From Rhizobacter sp. SG703 (lineage in GTDB: Bacteria > Pseudomonadota > Gammaproteobacteria > Burkholderiales > Burkholderiaceae_C), in NCBI RefSeq assembly GCF_012275445.1, contig NZ_JAAZQK010000007.1, forward strand, positions 1 through 64,000: 64,000 nucleotides of DNA, read 5' to 3'. Numbering within the stretch: the stretch's first letter is position 1; every line of letters starts with the position of its first letter. The notes beneath the pieces are model-generated. The model was not told where the DNA came from. It saw only the letters and a list, made by a program, of their open reading frames with translations, and did no database searches. Positions 29,814-37,441 of the stretch are shown piece after piece. A program made the translations under genes and the position numbers.

Positions 29814-30329
29814 ATGACCCGCATTGCCGATGTGATGACGCGCAACGTGCGCACGCTGTCGCCGAGCGACAAGGTCGTGATCGCGGCGAAGCTGATGGCC
29901 GAGATGGACGTCGGCTCGCTGCCGGTGTGCGACGCCGACCGGCTCGTCGGCATCGTGACCGACCGCGACATCGTGCTGCGCGCGGTGGCGTCAGGCCGCG
30001 CCGTCGACGACACGTCGCTCGACGAGGTGATGACGCGCGACCCGCAGGCCTGCACCGAAGACCAGCCGGTCGAAGACGTGCTGGAGTCGATGCGCGACGC
30101 GCAGGTGCGCCGCATGCCGGTCGTCGACGCGGAACGTCACGTGGTCGGGCTGGTGAGCCTGGGCGACCTGGCCGTCAAGCACGACCAGGGCGAGGCCGGC
30201 GATGCGCTGGAAGGCATTTCGGAGCCCGCCGAACCGGCCACCGAGCGCGTCAAGACGACGGACCCGAATGTCCTCGCCGCGGTGCGCGAGCGCGACGATC
30301 CGGCGTCGCCGCCCGCAGCTGCTCAATGA
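29814..30329 (+). CDS. CBS-domain protein
   Basis: A 171-aa cytoplasmic protein with a tandem CBS pair (Bateman module), residues about 3-60 and 70-125. Both repeats show the usual end motifs: LVGIVTDRDIVLRAV and VVGLVSLGDLAVKH. Such stand-alone modules bind adenine nucleotides and modulate partner proteins. The C-terminal about 40 residues are acidic and probably disordered. A near-perfect AAGGAGA ribosome site precedes the ATG by about 6 bases, suggesting high expression. The last 7 bases overlap the convergent glycosidase gene. No partner is evident. Confidence 0.92.
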   Translation: MTRIADVMTRNVRTLSPSDKVVIAAKLMAEMDVGSLPVCDADRLVGIVTDRDIVLRAVASGRAVDDTSLDEVMTRDPQACTEDQPVEDVLESMRDAQVRRMPVVDAERHVVGLVSLGDLAVKHDQGEAGDALEGISEPAEPATERVKTTDPNVLAAVRERDDPASPPAAAQ

Positions 30330-31993
30330 CAGCAGCTGCCCGACGCCCACAGCGCCTGGCTGCCCAGGTAGACCACCAGGTTGCCGTCGTTCTGCAGCGT
30401 CAGGTGCGCCCCCGGGTGGCCGGAGGTGTTGCTGGCCCAGAACGGCCGGTTGGCCGGGTCGTAGATCACCAGGTTGCCGTCGCCCTGCATCGCGATCTTG
30501 CCGACCGCCTTGCCGGCGGTGCCGCTGGACCACAGCGGCTGGTTGCCCTGGTACAGCACCAGGTTTCCGTCGGACTGCATCCACAGCTGGAAGCGGCCGT
30601 CGCAGGAGTTCAGCGGCCGGTTGACCGGCAGCAGCGTGTTGGCGGGCACCACGCCGCAGCCTGAGACCGGCGGCGGGGGTGGTGGCGCAGGCGGCTCGGT
30701 CGTCGACCCCGGGCCGGGGTTGGCCGGCATCGTCGCGCCGTTTGCCACCTGGCCGCTGTAGACGCGCGCCACCTCGTAGGCCAGCCGCAGGTACCAATCG
30801 CTCGGCAGGTCGCGGCCGTCGGCGTCCAGCGTCAGCCAGTAGCCCTGGTCCGGCGCCGCGCTGCGCTTGCTCGCCACCTTGAAGATCGCCGTCGATTCGT
30901 TGACCTCGTCGAACATCGCGATCTTCACCGCCACCGCGCCGGCATCGCGCGCATTGAAGGCCTGGCGCCACAGGAAGCGGCCGCCATCGCGCGGGATCTG
31001 GTTCTGCGGCGCGTTCTTCATCAGGTTGTGCCACGAGAAGCCGGGGAAGATCACCGGCAGGTACAGCTGCTTGTTCGCACGCGCCTGCGCCAGGTCCGGC
31101 TGCAGCACCTGCGCCTTCCAGTTGTCGGCGCCAGCCGCATCGCCGAACGAGCCGACAGCCCACGGCTGCACGACGTCGAGCGACGCATACACCGCGGCCC
31201 AGCCCGGATCGGCCGAGCTCGAACGTCCGCCCACCTTCCAGCCGCCCGGCACACCGCCCATCACCGTGACCTGCGCCTGCGTCTTGAACCAGTCGACGAT
31301 GCGCTGCCCGAGCGCCGGCCGGTTCACATGGTTCGCGTCTCCGAAGCCCAGCCCCCACAACGAGACGATCGGTTTGCCGCCCTGCTTCAGGTAGGCCGGG
31401 CTGGCGGTCAGCTTCAGCTCGTTCGCCAGGTGCTGCCAGTCCTCCTGCAGCTTCGCCATCAGCGCGTCGTCGCTGACCTGGGTGTAGTCCATGCTCAGGT
31501 CGTACTCGATCGCGAACGTTCGGCCGTATCGTTCGGCCGCGTTGCGCAGGTTCTGCAGCACCACGTCCTTCTCGCTGCGCAGCCACGGGATGTCGCTGAC
31601 GAAACGCTGCAGCAGCGCGCCGTCGATGCCGTAGCTGCGCATCCACTGGAAGTGCGTGTCGGCCGTCTCCTTCGGGTACGACGAGAACAGCCGGGCAGGC
31701 TGGCCCTGCACCGTCATGCCGGGCACAGTGCACAGCGAGGCCTGGGGCAGCCCGCCCAGGTCGGGATAGGCATCGATCGCCAGCGTGCCGGCCGACGGCG
31801 CGCCGTTCGACCAGTGCGACCAGCCGTTGCCCGGGCTGCCGTCGCCCGGGCAGCGGAACCAGGCCTGGTAGCCGACGAGGACCTTGCCGACCAGCGTCGA
31901 CGAATCGACCGTCTGCGCCTGCGCCGGCGTCATCAACGGAGCCGCCAGGATGACGGATGCGGCGACCGCGCGCCAGCGTTGGAGGATGTTCAT
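30323..31993 (-). CDS. secreted glycoside hydrolase family 71/99-like enzyme with C-terminal bulb-type lectin domain
   Basis: A 556-aa exported protein with a Sec signal (cleavage after TPAQA). The catalytic part (about 30-430) resembles GH71/GH99-like TIM barrels: LVGYQAWFRCPGDG, FSSYPKETADTHFQWMRSYG, FAIEYDLS and KIAMFDEVNESTAIFK, where acidic residues would be catalytic. A Pro-rich linker (about 440-452) joins a B-lectin domain with three copies of the mannose-binding pattern QxDGNLVxY. These are MQSDGNLVLYQ, MQGDGNLVIYD and LQNDGNLVVYL. Function is probably depolymerisation of a mannose-containing or related alpha-glycan outside the cell. A LacI-type palindrome (32027-32040) lies 34 bases upstream of the ATG. 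Confidence 0.85.
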   Translation of the reverse strand: MNILQRWRAVAASVILAAPLMTPAQAQTVDSSTLVGKVLVGYQAWFRCPGDGSPGNGWSHWSNGAPSAGTLAIDAYPDLGGLPQASLCTVPGMTVQGQPARLFSSYPKETADTHFQWMRSYGIDGALLQRFVSDIPWLRSEKDVVLQNLRNAAERYGRTFAIEYDLSMDYTQVSDDALMAKLQEDWQHLANELKLTASPAYLKQGGKPIVSLWGLGFGDANHVNRPALGQRIVDWFKTQAQVTVMGGVPGGWKVGGRSSSADPGWAAVYASLDVVQPWAVGSFGDAAGADNWKAQVLQPDLAQARANKQLYLPVIFPGFSWHNLMKNAPQNQIPRDGGRFLWRQAFNARDAGAVAVKIAMFDEVNESTAIFKVASKRSAAPDQGYWLTLDADGRDLPSDWYLRLAYEVARVYSGQVANGATMPANPGPGSTTEPPAPPPPPPVSGCGVVPANTLLPVNRPLNSCDGRFQLWMQSDGNLVLYQGNQPLWSSGTAGKAVGKIAMQGDGNLVIYDPANRPFWASNTSGHPGAHLTLQNDGNLVVYLGSQALWASGSCCH

Positions 31994-32026
31994 GGGCGGC
32001 AGCGTAGCCGCTCGACGTCAAAAAAG

Positions 32027-32040
32027 TGGAATCGTTTCCA
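32027..32040. promoter_or_regulatory. LacI/GalR-type operator upstream of the glycosidase gene
   Basis: TGGAATCGTTTCCA reads TGGAA-ACGA-TTCCA on the minus strand, with the central CG that marks LacI-family operators. It lies 34-47 bases before the glycosidase start, in the 79-base gap behind the esterase gene. No LacI-family gene is in the window, so the regulator would act from elsewhere. Confidence 0.6.
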
Positions 32041-32072
32041 GTCGAAACGTCTCTGACACTTCGGTCACCGGC

Positions 32073-33011
32073 TCAGGGCCGGTTGAAGAACTCCCACATC
32101 AGCGCGTTGGCCGACAGCGCCTGCGAAGGCGCCTCGCCGCGCGCCTTCTGCCCGCCCGGCCATGAATGGCCGCCGGTCTCGGTGACGCACAGCTCCAGCT
32201 GAGCGCCGCCGCCGCACGACGGCCAGGCCTCGCAGCGGGCGCCCGCCACCGCCAGCACCTGCTGCGGTGTCGCGGCACAGGCATCGTGGCGCGCCCAGCG
32301 CGCCATCGTGTCCGGCACCGACGCGAACTCGCCGGTCGCCGCGCGCAGCCGCGTGTTGCTGCTGTAGCCGCCGTCGAACGGCACCATCGGGTCGTTGCGT
32401 GCGTGGATGTGCAGCACCCGCACCGGCCGCGCCGGCGCGCACTGGCGCGTGTTGTCGGTGCCGGCCACCGCGGCGATCGCGCTGAACACGTCGCTTGCCT
32501 CGCAGGCGAGCCGGTAGGCCATCATCGCGCCGTTGGACATGCCGGTCGCGAAGACGCGGTGGCGGTCCACCGCCATCTGCTGCCGCAGGTTCGCGACCAC
32601 CTGCCGGATGAAGCCGACATCGTCGACCTCGCGGTCGCGTGCGGTGCCGCAGCAGGTGCCCGCGTTCCAGGTCGCGAGCGTGCCGCGGCGCAGCCGGCTG
32701 AAGCCGTTCGGGAATACCAGCACCACGCCTTCGCGTTCCGACAAGCCGATCAGCCCGTAGTTCGCGTCGTCGGCCTGGTAGTCCATGCTGCCGCCGCCAC
32801 CATGCAGCGCGACGATCAGCGCCTGCGGCTTCGCGGCATCGAAGCTCTTCGGCACGTGCACCCGGTAATGGCGGTCGAGTTCGCCGTGCCGGATGGTGTA
32901 GCGGTAGTCGCCCGGCGCGGCGATGCGGGCGCGCGCATCGTCCTGCGCCAGGCACAGGCTGTTGCACAACGGCAGCACCAGGGCCGCGGCGAACGCGCAA
33001 AGGCGGCGCAT
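32073..33011 (-). CDS. secreted LpqC-like PHB-depolymerase-family esterase
   Basis: A 312-aa exported alpha/beta-hydrolase with a Sec signal (cleavage near LCLAQ). The nucleophile motif is GMSNG with Ser159. An oxyanion block LIVALHGGGG, the Asp region HIHARNDPMVPFDGG and the late His in TGGHSWPGG complete a catalytic triad. This family includes PHB depolymerases, feruloyl esterases and acetyl-xylan esterases. The start MRRLCAFAA (33011) was chosen because it begins directly with the signal peptide. It lies upstream of the glycosidase gene on the same strand, so esterase and glycosidase could attack one acylated polysaccharide. Six Cys in the mature part suggest disulfides. Confidence 0.87.
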   Translation of the reverse strand: MRRLCAFAAALVLPLCNSLCLAQDDARARIAAPGDYRYTIRHGELDRHYRVHVPKSFDAAKPQALIVALHGGGGSMDYQADDANYGLIGLSEREGVVLVFPNGFSRLRRGTLATWNAGTCCGTARDREVDDVGFIRQVVANLRQQMAVDRHRVFATGMSNGAMMAYRLACEASDVFSAIAAVAGTDNTRQCAPARPVRVLHIHARNDPMVPFDGGYSSNTRLRAATGEFASVPDTMARWARHDACAATPQQVLAVAGARCEAWPSCGGGAQLELCVTETGGHSWPGGQKARGEAPSQALSANALMWEFFNRP

Positions 33012-33120
33012 AGTTTCCCTTTCCGTCAACGACGGTCGCGCCGAAGCTTACGACCCTGGCTCCGGCGCGGATCGCCGCATCTGCTACGTTTCATTTCGGT
33101 TTCGTCACAGGAGAACGCCC

Positions 33121-33633
33121 ATGCACAAGCTCTCGTCCTGCCTCGGCGCCGTCGCGCTGGTGGCCTGCGCCTCGCAACCGGCCGGCATCGCGGTGCCGTC
33201 CAACCTGGTGCCGGCCGGCGAACACGTCGTCGAACGGCTGGCCGCCCGCGGCGTGCAGATCTACGAATGCCGCAACAAGGTCGGCGGCACCGGCACCGAA
33301 TGGGTGTTCGTCGCGCCCGAAGCCGACCTGCTCGACACGCAGGGCGCGCCGGCCGGCCGGCACTATGCCGGCCCGCACTGGGAGGCGGCCGATGGCAGCC
33401 GCATCATCGGCACCGTGAAGTCGCGCGCCGATGCACCGCTGGCCGGCGCGATCCCGTGGCTGCTGCTGTCGACGCGCTCGGTCGGCGGTCCGGGGCGGCT
33501 GGCGAAGATCACCAGCGTGCAGCGCGTCAACACCGCCGGCGGCGCGGTGCCGGCTGCGAGCTGCGATGCCGCCAGCCTGGGCCGCACCGAGCGGGTGCCG
33601 TACACCGCCGACTACATCCTGCTGGCGCCCTGA
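33121..33633 (+). CDS. exported DUF3455 protein
   Basis: A 170-aa periplasmic or secreted protein of a family without assigned function. A short hydrophobic N-terminus ends in VALVACASQ, which may be a lipobox (A-C). The family pattern includes GVQIYECR near residue 45, the WVFVAPEADLLD segment and AGPHWEAADGSRIIG. It also has AIPWLLLSTRSVGGPGRLAKITSVQRVNTAGG, with a terminal YTADYILLAP. A GGAGA ribosome site lies 8 bases before the ATG. It is divergent from the esterase gene and its 3' end overlaps the kinase gene on the other strand by 22 bases. Confidence 0.85.
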   Translation: MHKLSSCLGAVALVACASQPAGIAVPSNLVPAGEHVVERLAARGVQIYECRNKVGGTGTEWVFVAPEADLLDTQGAPAGRHYAGPHWEAADGSRIIGTVKSRADAPLAGAIPWLLLSTRSVGGPGRLAKITSVQRVNTAGGAVPAASCDAASLGRTERVPYTADYILLAP

Positions 33634-34997
33634 GGGTCGGCGAAGCTCAGGCTGAATTCGGCGCCGCCCGGCGCATTGGCGGCCGCCAGCGTCCAGCCGT
33701 GGGCCCGCGCGATCTCGCGGCAGATCGACAGCCCGAGCCCCGCGCCCTGGTGCGCGCTGCCGCTGCCGCGCCAGAAGCGCTCGAACAGCCGCGGAAGCTC
33801 GGCCGCCGGAATGCCCGGGCCGTGGTCGCGCACGCGCAAGCCCTGCGCATCGACCGCGAGCGTCACGACCGCGCCGGGCGGCGAATGCAGGATCGCGTTC
33901 TCGGCCAGGTTCTTCACCAGGATGAACAAGGCCCCGGCGTCGGCCTGCAGCCGCACCGCCGCGTCCGGCCGCTGCACCTGCAGCGCCACCGCATGGCGCC
34001 CGGCCAGCCGCTCCAGCTGCCCGGCCGCATCGGCCACGGTGCTGGCCACGTCGGTCGGCTCGAAGATGTAGTTCTGCGCCTCGCTGACCTCGGCCAGGTG
34101 CAACAGCTGGTGCACCTGGCGACCCATGAAATCCAGGTCCCTCAGCAGCAGCTCGCGGCGTTCGCCGCCCGCGTCGTCGAGCTCGACCTCGGCGCGGATC
34201 AGCACCAGCGGCGTCTTCAGCTCGTGCGCCGCCGCGGCGAGGAAATCCTGCTGCACGCGGTACCCCGTTTCGAGCCGCTGCAGCGCCTGGTTGAAGGCGT
34301 CGATCAGCGGCGACAGCTCGCGCGGCAGCCGCGTGCCGTCGAGCCGCGCCTTCAGGTTGTGCGGACCGATGCGCGCCGCCGCGGCCGACGCGGCCCGCAC
34401 CGGCTCCAGCAGGCGGCGCAGCGTCAGCAGCACCACGCCGGTGAAGACGCCGACCGCGAGCACCGCGGCGACGACGCCGCCCTTCACGAAGATGCCGCCG
34501 CCGACCCGCCGCAGCACGGTTTCCAGCCGGTCGCTGCGCGCCACCTGGATCACGTAGTCCTGCCCGTCGTGGTGCACCGGCCGGTTCAGGATGTGCAGCG
34601 TGACTTCGCCGGTCGACGCGGCGCTGACGGTCTCGCCGGCGGACACCGGCTGCATCGCCAGCACCTGCGCGGCCGGCCCGTCCTCGCCGGACATCAGCAC
34701 GCGCCCCAGGCCGTCGAGCACGCGGTAGCTGAAATCCTTCGGCAGGCCGTCGACCATCGCCTGGTGCTTCTCGCTCAGCACCAGGTACGCCGGGCGGCCC
34801 TGCGCATCGAAGCGCAGCCCGCGTTCGAGGTGCTGGGCGGTGTCTTCCAGCCCCTGGCGCGTCGCGTCGGCCGGGCCCTGCATCAGCAGCGCGGCCAGCA
34901 CGGCACCGGCCATCAGCATCACCACCAGCAGCCCGCCGCTGGCCGCCAGCAGCAGCTGGGCCGCGAGGCTAGACGGGATCCGCAGCGCGAAGCGCAT
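33612..34997 (-). CDS. sensor histidine kinase of the MipA-linked two-component system
   Basis: A 461-aa classical inner-membrane kinase: first membrane helix about 10-38, periplasmic loop about 40-160, second helix about 165-190, HAMP, HisKA with the acceptor His in AAAAHELKTPLVLI, and HATPase with NLAENAILHSP, RDHGPGIP and GAGLGLSICREIA. The ATG at 34997 was preferred because AGGGGG stands 7 bases before it; a second ATG is 6 bases upstream. The gene start overlaps the response regulator by 29 bases. It completes a mipA-regulator-kinase operon and should phosphorylate the upstream regulator in response to an envelope signal. Confidence 0.92.
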   Translation of the reverse strand: MRFALRIPSSLAAQLLLAASGGLLVVMLMAGAVLAALLMQGPADATRQGLEDTAQHLERGLRFDAQGRPAYLVLSEKHQAMVDGLPKDFSYRVLDGLGRVLMSGEDGPAAQVLAMQPVSAGETVSAASTGEVTLHILNRPVHHDGQDYVIQVARSDRLETVLRRVGGGIFVKGGVVAAVLAVGVFTGVVLLTLRRLLEPVRAASAAAARIGPHNLKARLDGTRLPRELSPLIDAFNQALQRLETGYRVQQDFLAAAAHELKTPLVLIRAEVELDDAGGERRELLLRDLDFMGRQVHQLLHLAEVSEAQNYIFEPTDVASTVADAAGQLERLAGRHAVALQVQRPDAAVRLQADAGALFILVKNLAENAILHSPPGAVVTLAVDAQGLRVRDHGPGIPAAELPRLFERFWRGSGSAHQGAGLGLSICREIARAHGWTLAAANAPGGAEFSLSFADPQGASRM

Positions 34998-35652
34998 AGC
35001 CATGCCCCCTGACGTTGACGATCTCCAGCGCCGAGCCGATCGCCGGCAGCTTCTTGCGCAGCCGGTGCAGCGCGACATCGAGTGCGTTCGGCGTCACCGC
35101 CTCGTCGACGCCCCAGGCCGCGCGCTCCATCGCGCTGCGCCGCACCGTCTGCCCGGCCGCGCGCACCAGGCTGAGCATGATCTGCAGTTCGGCCGGCGGC
35201 AAGGTCACCGATTCGCCGGCGCAGCTCATGCAGCCGGCCTCGGGCCGCAGCTGCAGGTCGCCGAAGGCCGGCGACAGGCTCTGCAGCTGCGCCGGCCGGC
35301 GCATCAGCGCACGCACGCGGGCCACCAGCTCTTCCATCGCGAACGGCTTGGCCAGGTAGTCGTCGGCGCCGGCCTCCAGCCCGGCCACGCGGTCGTGCAG
35401 CGCATCGCGCGCCGTCAGCATCAGGCAGGGCACGCGCTGCCCGGCCGCGCGCAACCGGCGCACCAGGTCGAGCCCGTCGCCGTCGGGCAGGCCGCGGTCG
35501 ACGATCACCGCGGCATAGTCGGCCTCGCCCAGCGCATGCCAGGCCGGCTCGATGCGCTGGAAGGCATCGACCTCGATGCCCGCGCCGGACAAGGCCTTGC
35601 CCACCAGCGCCGCCAGGCGGCTGTGGTCCTCGACCAGCACGACACGGTTCAT
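34969..35652 (-). CDS. OmpR/PhoB-family response regulator
   Basis: A 227-aa DNA-binding regulator. The receiver domain covers 1-118 with ED at residues 8-9, the phospho-acceptor Asp in VIVDRGLPDGDG, Thr in LMLTARD and Lys in YLAKPF. The winged-helix domain covers about 130-225 with PPAELQIMLSLVRAAGQTVRR and the recognition segment TPNALDVALHRLRKKL. It overlaps the kinase gene at its 3' end and follows mipA by 17 bases. Two direct repeats with 11-bp period upstream of mipA match what this regulator class binds. Confidence 0.94.
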   Translation of the reverse strand: MNRVVLVEDHSRLAALVGKALSGAGIEVDAFQRIEPAWHALGEADYAAVIVDRGLPDGDGLDLVRRLRAAGQRVPCLMLTARDALHDRVAGLEAGADDYLAKPFAMEELVARVRALMRRPAQLQSLSPAFGDLQLRPEAGCMSCAGESVTLPPAELQIMLSLVRAAGQTVRRSAMERAAWGVDEAVTPNALDVALHRLRKKLPAIGSALEIVNVRGHGYALRAADPV

Positions 35653-35669
35653 CGACGGCAGATCCTCGT

Positions 35670-36440
35670 TCAGAAGCGGTAAAGGTAACCCAGCCGCACG
35701 GCCGGCAGCGTGCGGCGGTCGACCAGCGGGCTGTCCTTGATGCCCGAGCCGAGCGCGGTGGCGCTCACGTCGAGGAACACGCCGTCGCGCGGCGAGATGC
35801 CGTAGAAGGTGCGCAGGCCGAGCTCGGCATTGGTGGTCGCAGTGCCCTCGTAAGCGGGCCGCGTCGCGGTGGCTTCCTCCGGCCGCACGCCATAGTAGTA
35901 GTCGATCGCCTTCGCATCGCGCCAGACCGCGACGGCGCGCGGCGTGAACATGAAGCGCCCGGCCCGGAAGTCGTGCTCGACGCCGAAGCGCACTTCGGTG
36001 CCCTTGCTGTGCGACGACGCGTCGCCGGCCACGTCGAACGACAGCTTCGCGTACTCGGTGCGCCACTGCACGGCACCCCCGAGCCAGAAACTCGGCTTGC
36101 GCTCGGCCATGCCATTGAGGACCGGCGAGTCATCGGCCTCGTAGCCGTCGCCCAGCGCATAGCGCGCGCGCAGCGCGAACGACACCGGGCCGAGGCTCGG
36201 CAGCTTCAGGTCGGCGCCGAGGCCGAGCACGCGCACGTACTCGTTCTCGAAGCTGATCAGCGGCAGCACGCGGGTCTTGTTGTCGAAGCCGGCGTAGGCC
36301 GGGCGCTGCCAGCCGGCACCGATGCCCAGGCCCCAGCCCGACGGCGGGGGCGGGTCGCTCGGCTGCGCCCGCGCCAGCGGAGCGGTACCGAGGGCCAGGG
36401 CGGACAGCAGGAGACTGCGCAGCAGGGGAGAGTTCAGCAT
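35670..36440 (-). CDS. MipA/OmpV family outer-membrane protein
   Basis: A 256-aa outer-membrane beta-barrel with a Sec signal (cleavage after PLARA). Alternating hydrophobic strands are visible from GWGLGIGAGWQRPAYAGFDN to the C-terminal VRLGYLYRF, whose final Phe is typical for outer-membrane proteins. MipA in E. coli interacts with murein-synthesis enzymes; OmpV homologues respond to osmolarity and antibiotics. It is first in a three-gene operon with an OmpR-type regulator and kinase, a frequent arrangement for this family and consistent with stress-responsive control of the barrel. Confidence 0.9.
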   Translation of the reverse strand: MLNSPLLRSLLLSALALGTAPLARAQPSDPPPPSGWGLGIGAGWQRPAYAGFDNKTRVLPLISFENEYVRVLGLGADLKLPSLGPVSFALRARYALGDGYEADDSPVLNGMAERKPSFWLGGAVQWRTEYAKLSFDVAGDASSHSKGTEVRFGVEHDFRAGRFMFTPRAVAVWRDAKAIDYYYGVRPEEATATRPAYEGTATTNAELGLRTFYGISPRDGVFLDVSATALGSGIKDSPLVDRRTLPAVRLGYLYRF

Positions 36441-36483
36441 GGTCGGATCGCTTCAGTAGGAAAGCCGCGATGGTTCGGTCAGT

Positions 36484-36502
36484 CGACTTACCAGCGACTT
36501 AC
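36484..36502. promoter_or_regulatory. OmpR-type tandem direct repeat upstream of mipA
   Basis: Two exact copies of CGACTTAC (36484-36491 and 36495-36502) are separated by 3 bases, giving an 11-bp period, the spacing used by OmpR/PhoB-type dimers. They stand 44-62 bases before the mipA start, placing them near the promoter of the mipA-regulator-kinase operon. Autoregulation is inferred. Confidence 0.55.
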
Positions 36503-36539
36503 GCGGGCGCCCCGATACATCGTGTGACGGCGGAGCGTC

Positions 36540-37313
36540 TCACAGCAAGGGCCGCAGCGCCTGAGCCGCCTCGTGCAGCAGCGGCAGCAGTTGCGCCCGC
36601 ATCTGCTCCGGCGTGTACGAGACCGACTGCAGCGTCATGCCGACGGCGCCCTTGCACACACCCTTGCGGTCGCGCAGCGCGGTCGCGATGCCCGACAGGC
36701 CCAGGTCGCGCTGCTGCGCGGTGATCCAGTGGTCCAGCGCGCGCGCCGCGCGCACGTGCTCGCGGAACACGTCCGCGGTGCTCACCGTGTGGGCGGTGAA
36801 CGCATGGAAGTCGTGCCCGGCCAGCCAGGCTTCGAGCTCCGCATCGCCGAGCGCCGACACCATCACGATGCCCGGCGTCGCCACGTGCGCCGGCGCGCGC
36901 GCCCCGACGTGGTAGCCGATCGACACCACCCGCGGCGCATTGCTGCGCGCGACGTAGACCACCTCGTGGCCGTCGAGCACGCTGACGTTGACGGTTTCGC
37001 CGCATTGCATCGAGACCCGTTGGATGAAGGGCTGCACCAGCCGCGGCAGCCGGGCCGCGCCGATGTAGCTCTGGCCGAGCCGCAGCACGCGCGGCGCCAG
37101 CCAGAAGCGCTTGCCGTCGGTGCCGGCATAGCCGAAGTGCACCAGGCTCAGCAGGTAGCGGCGCGCCGCGGTGCGCGTCAGGCCGGTGAGCTGCGCGGCC
37201 TCGCTCGGCGTCAGGCGCGGGTGGTCGTCGTCGAAAGCCTCGATCACGCGCAGGCCCTTGCCCAGGCCGTCGATCAGGTCCTTCTTGTCGATCTGGAACG
37301 GCGTGTCGTCCAT
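36540..37313 (-). CDS. IclR family transcriptional regulator (PcaR/PobR-like)
   Basis: A 257-aa regulator. The N-terminal winged helix (about 15-80) contains LTPSEAAQLTGLTRTAARRYLLSLVHFGY, which is close to the PcaR/PobR/CatR subgroup controlling aromatic degradation. The effector-binding IclR domain occupies about 85-250 with GETVNVSVLDGHEVVYVARSN and the C-terminal GMTLQSVSYTPEQ. It is divergent from the shikimate-dehydrogenase-like gene and Liv-type operon, with 128 bases between. A perfect palindrome in this gap is a candidate operator. It likely controls the uptake operon in response to an aromatic or hydroaromatic acid. Confidence 0.93.
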   Translation of the reverse strand: MDDTPFQIDKKDLIDGLGKGLRVIEAFDDDHPRLTPSEAAQLTGLTRTAARRYLLSLVHFGYAGTDGKRFWLAPRVLRLGQSYIGAARLPRLVQPFIQRVSMQCGETVNVSVLDGHEVVYVARSNAPRVVSIGYHVGARAPAHVATPGIVMVSALGDAELEAWLAGHDFHAFTAHTVSTADVFREHVRAARALDHWITAQQRDLGLSGIATALRDRKGVCKGAVGMTLQSVSYTPEQMRAQLLPLLHEAAQALRPLL

Positions 37314-37352
37314 TGGCGCCTGCGGGGCCGCAGCCCGAGTTAACCCGATTTG

Positions 37353-37387
37353 GCGCGATCATCGCGCTGCCTGAGCGACTATCGCGC
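37353..37387. promoter_or_regulatory. palindrome plus spaced half-site between the IclR gene and the SDH-like/Liv operon
   Basis: A perfect palindrome GCGCGAT-C-ATCGCGC covers 37353-37367. Its right half ATCGCGC recurs at 37381-37387, exactly 20 bp further, about two helical turns. IclR regulators commonly bind such multi-half-site regions between divergent genes. Confidence 0.5.
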
Positions 37388-37441
37388 ATTTTCGGGTCAG
37401 CACGCTTGTGGCCGGCCCGGCGGCTGCCTACGCTCGCGCCG

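Noticed and set aside
37313-37441. Longer N-terminus of the SDH-like protein starting at 37313
   Set aside because: It would run through the IclR-SDH promoter region and operator; the added residues have no similarity to the family.
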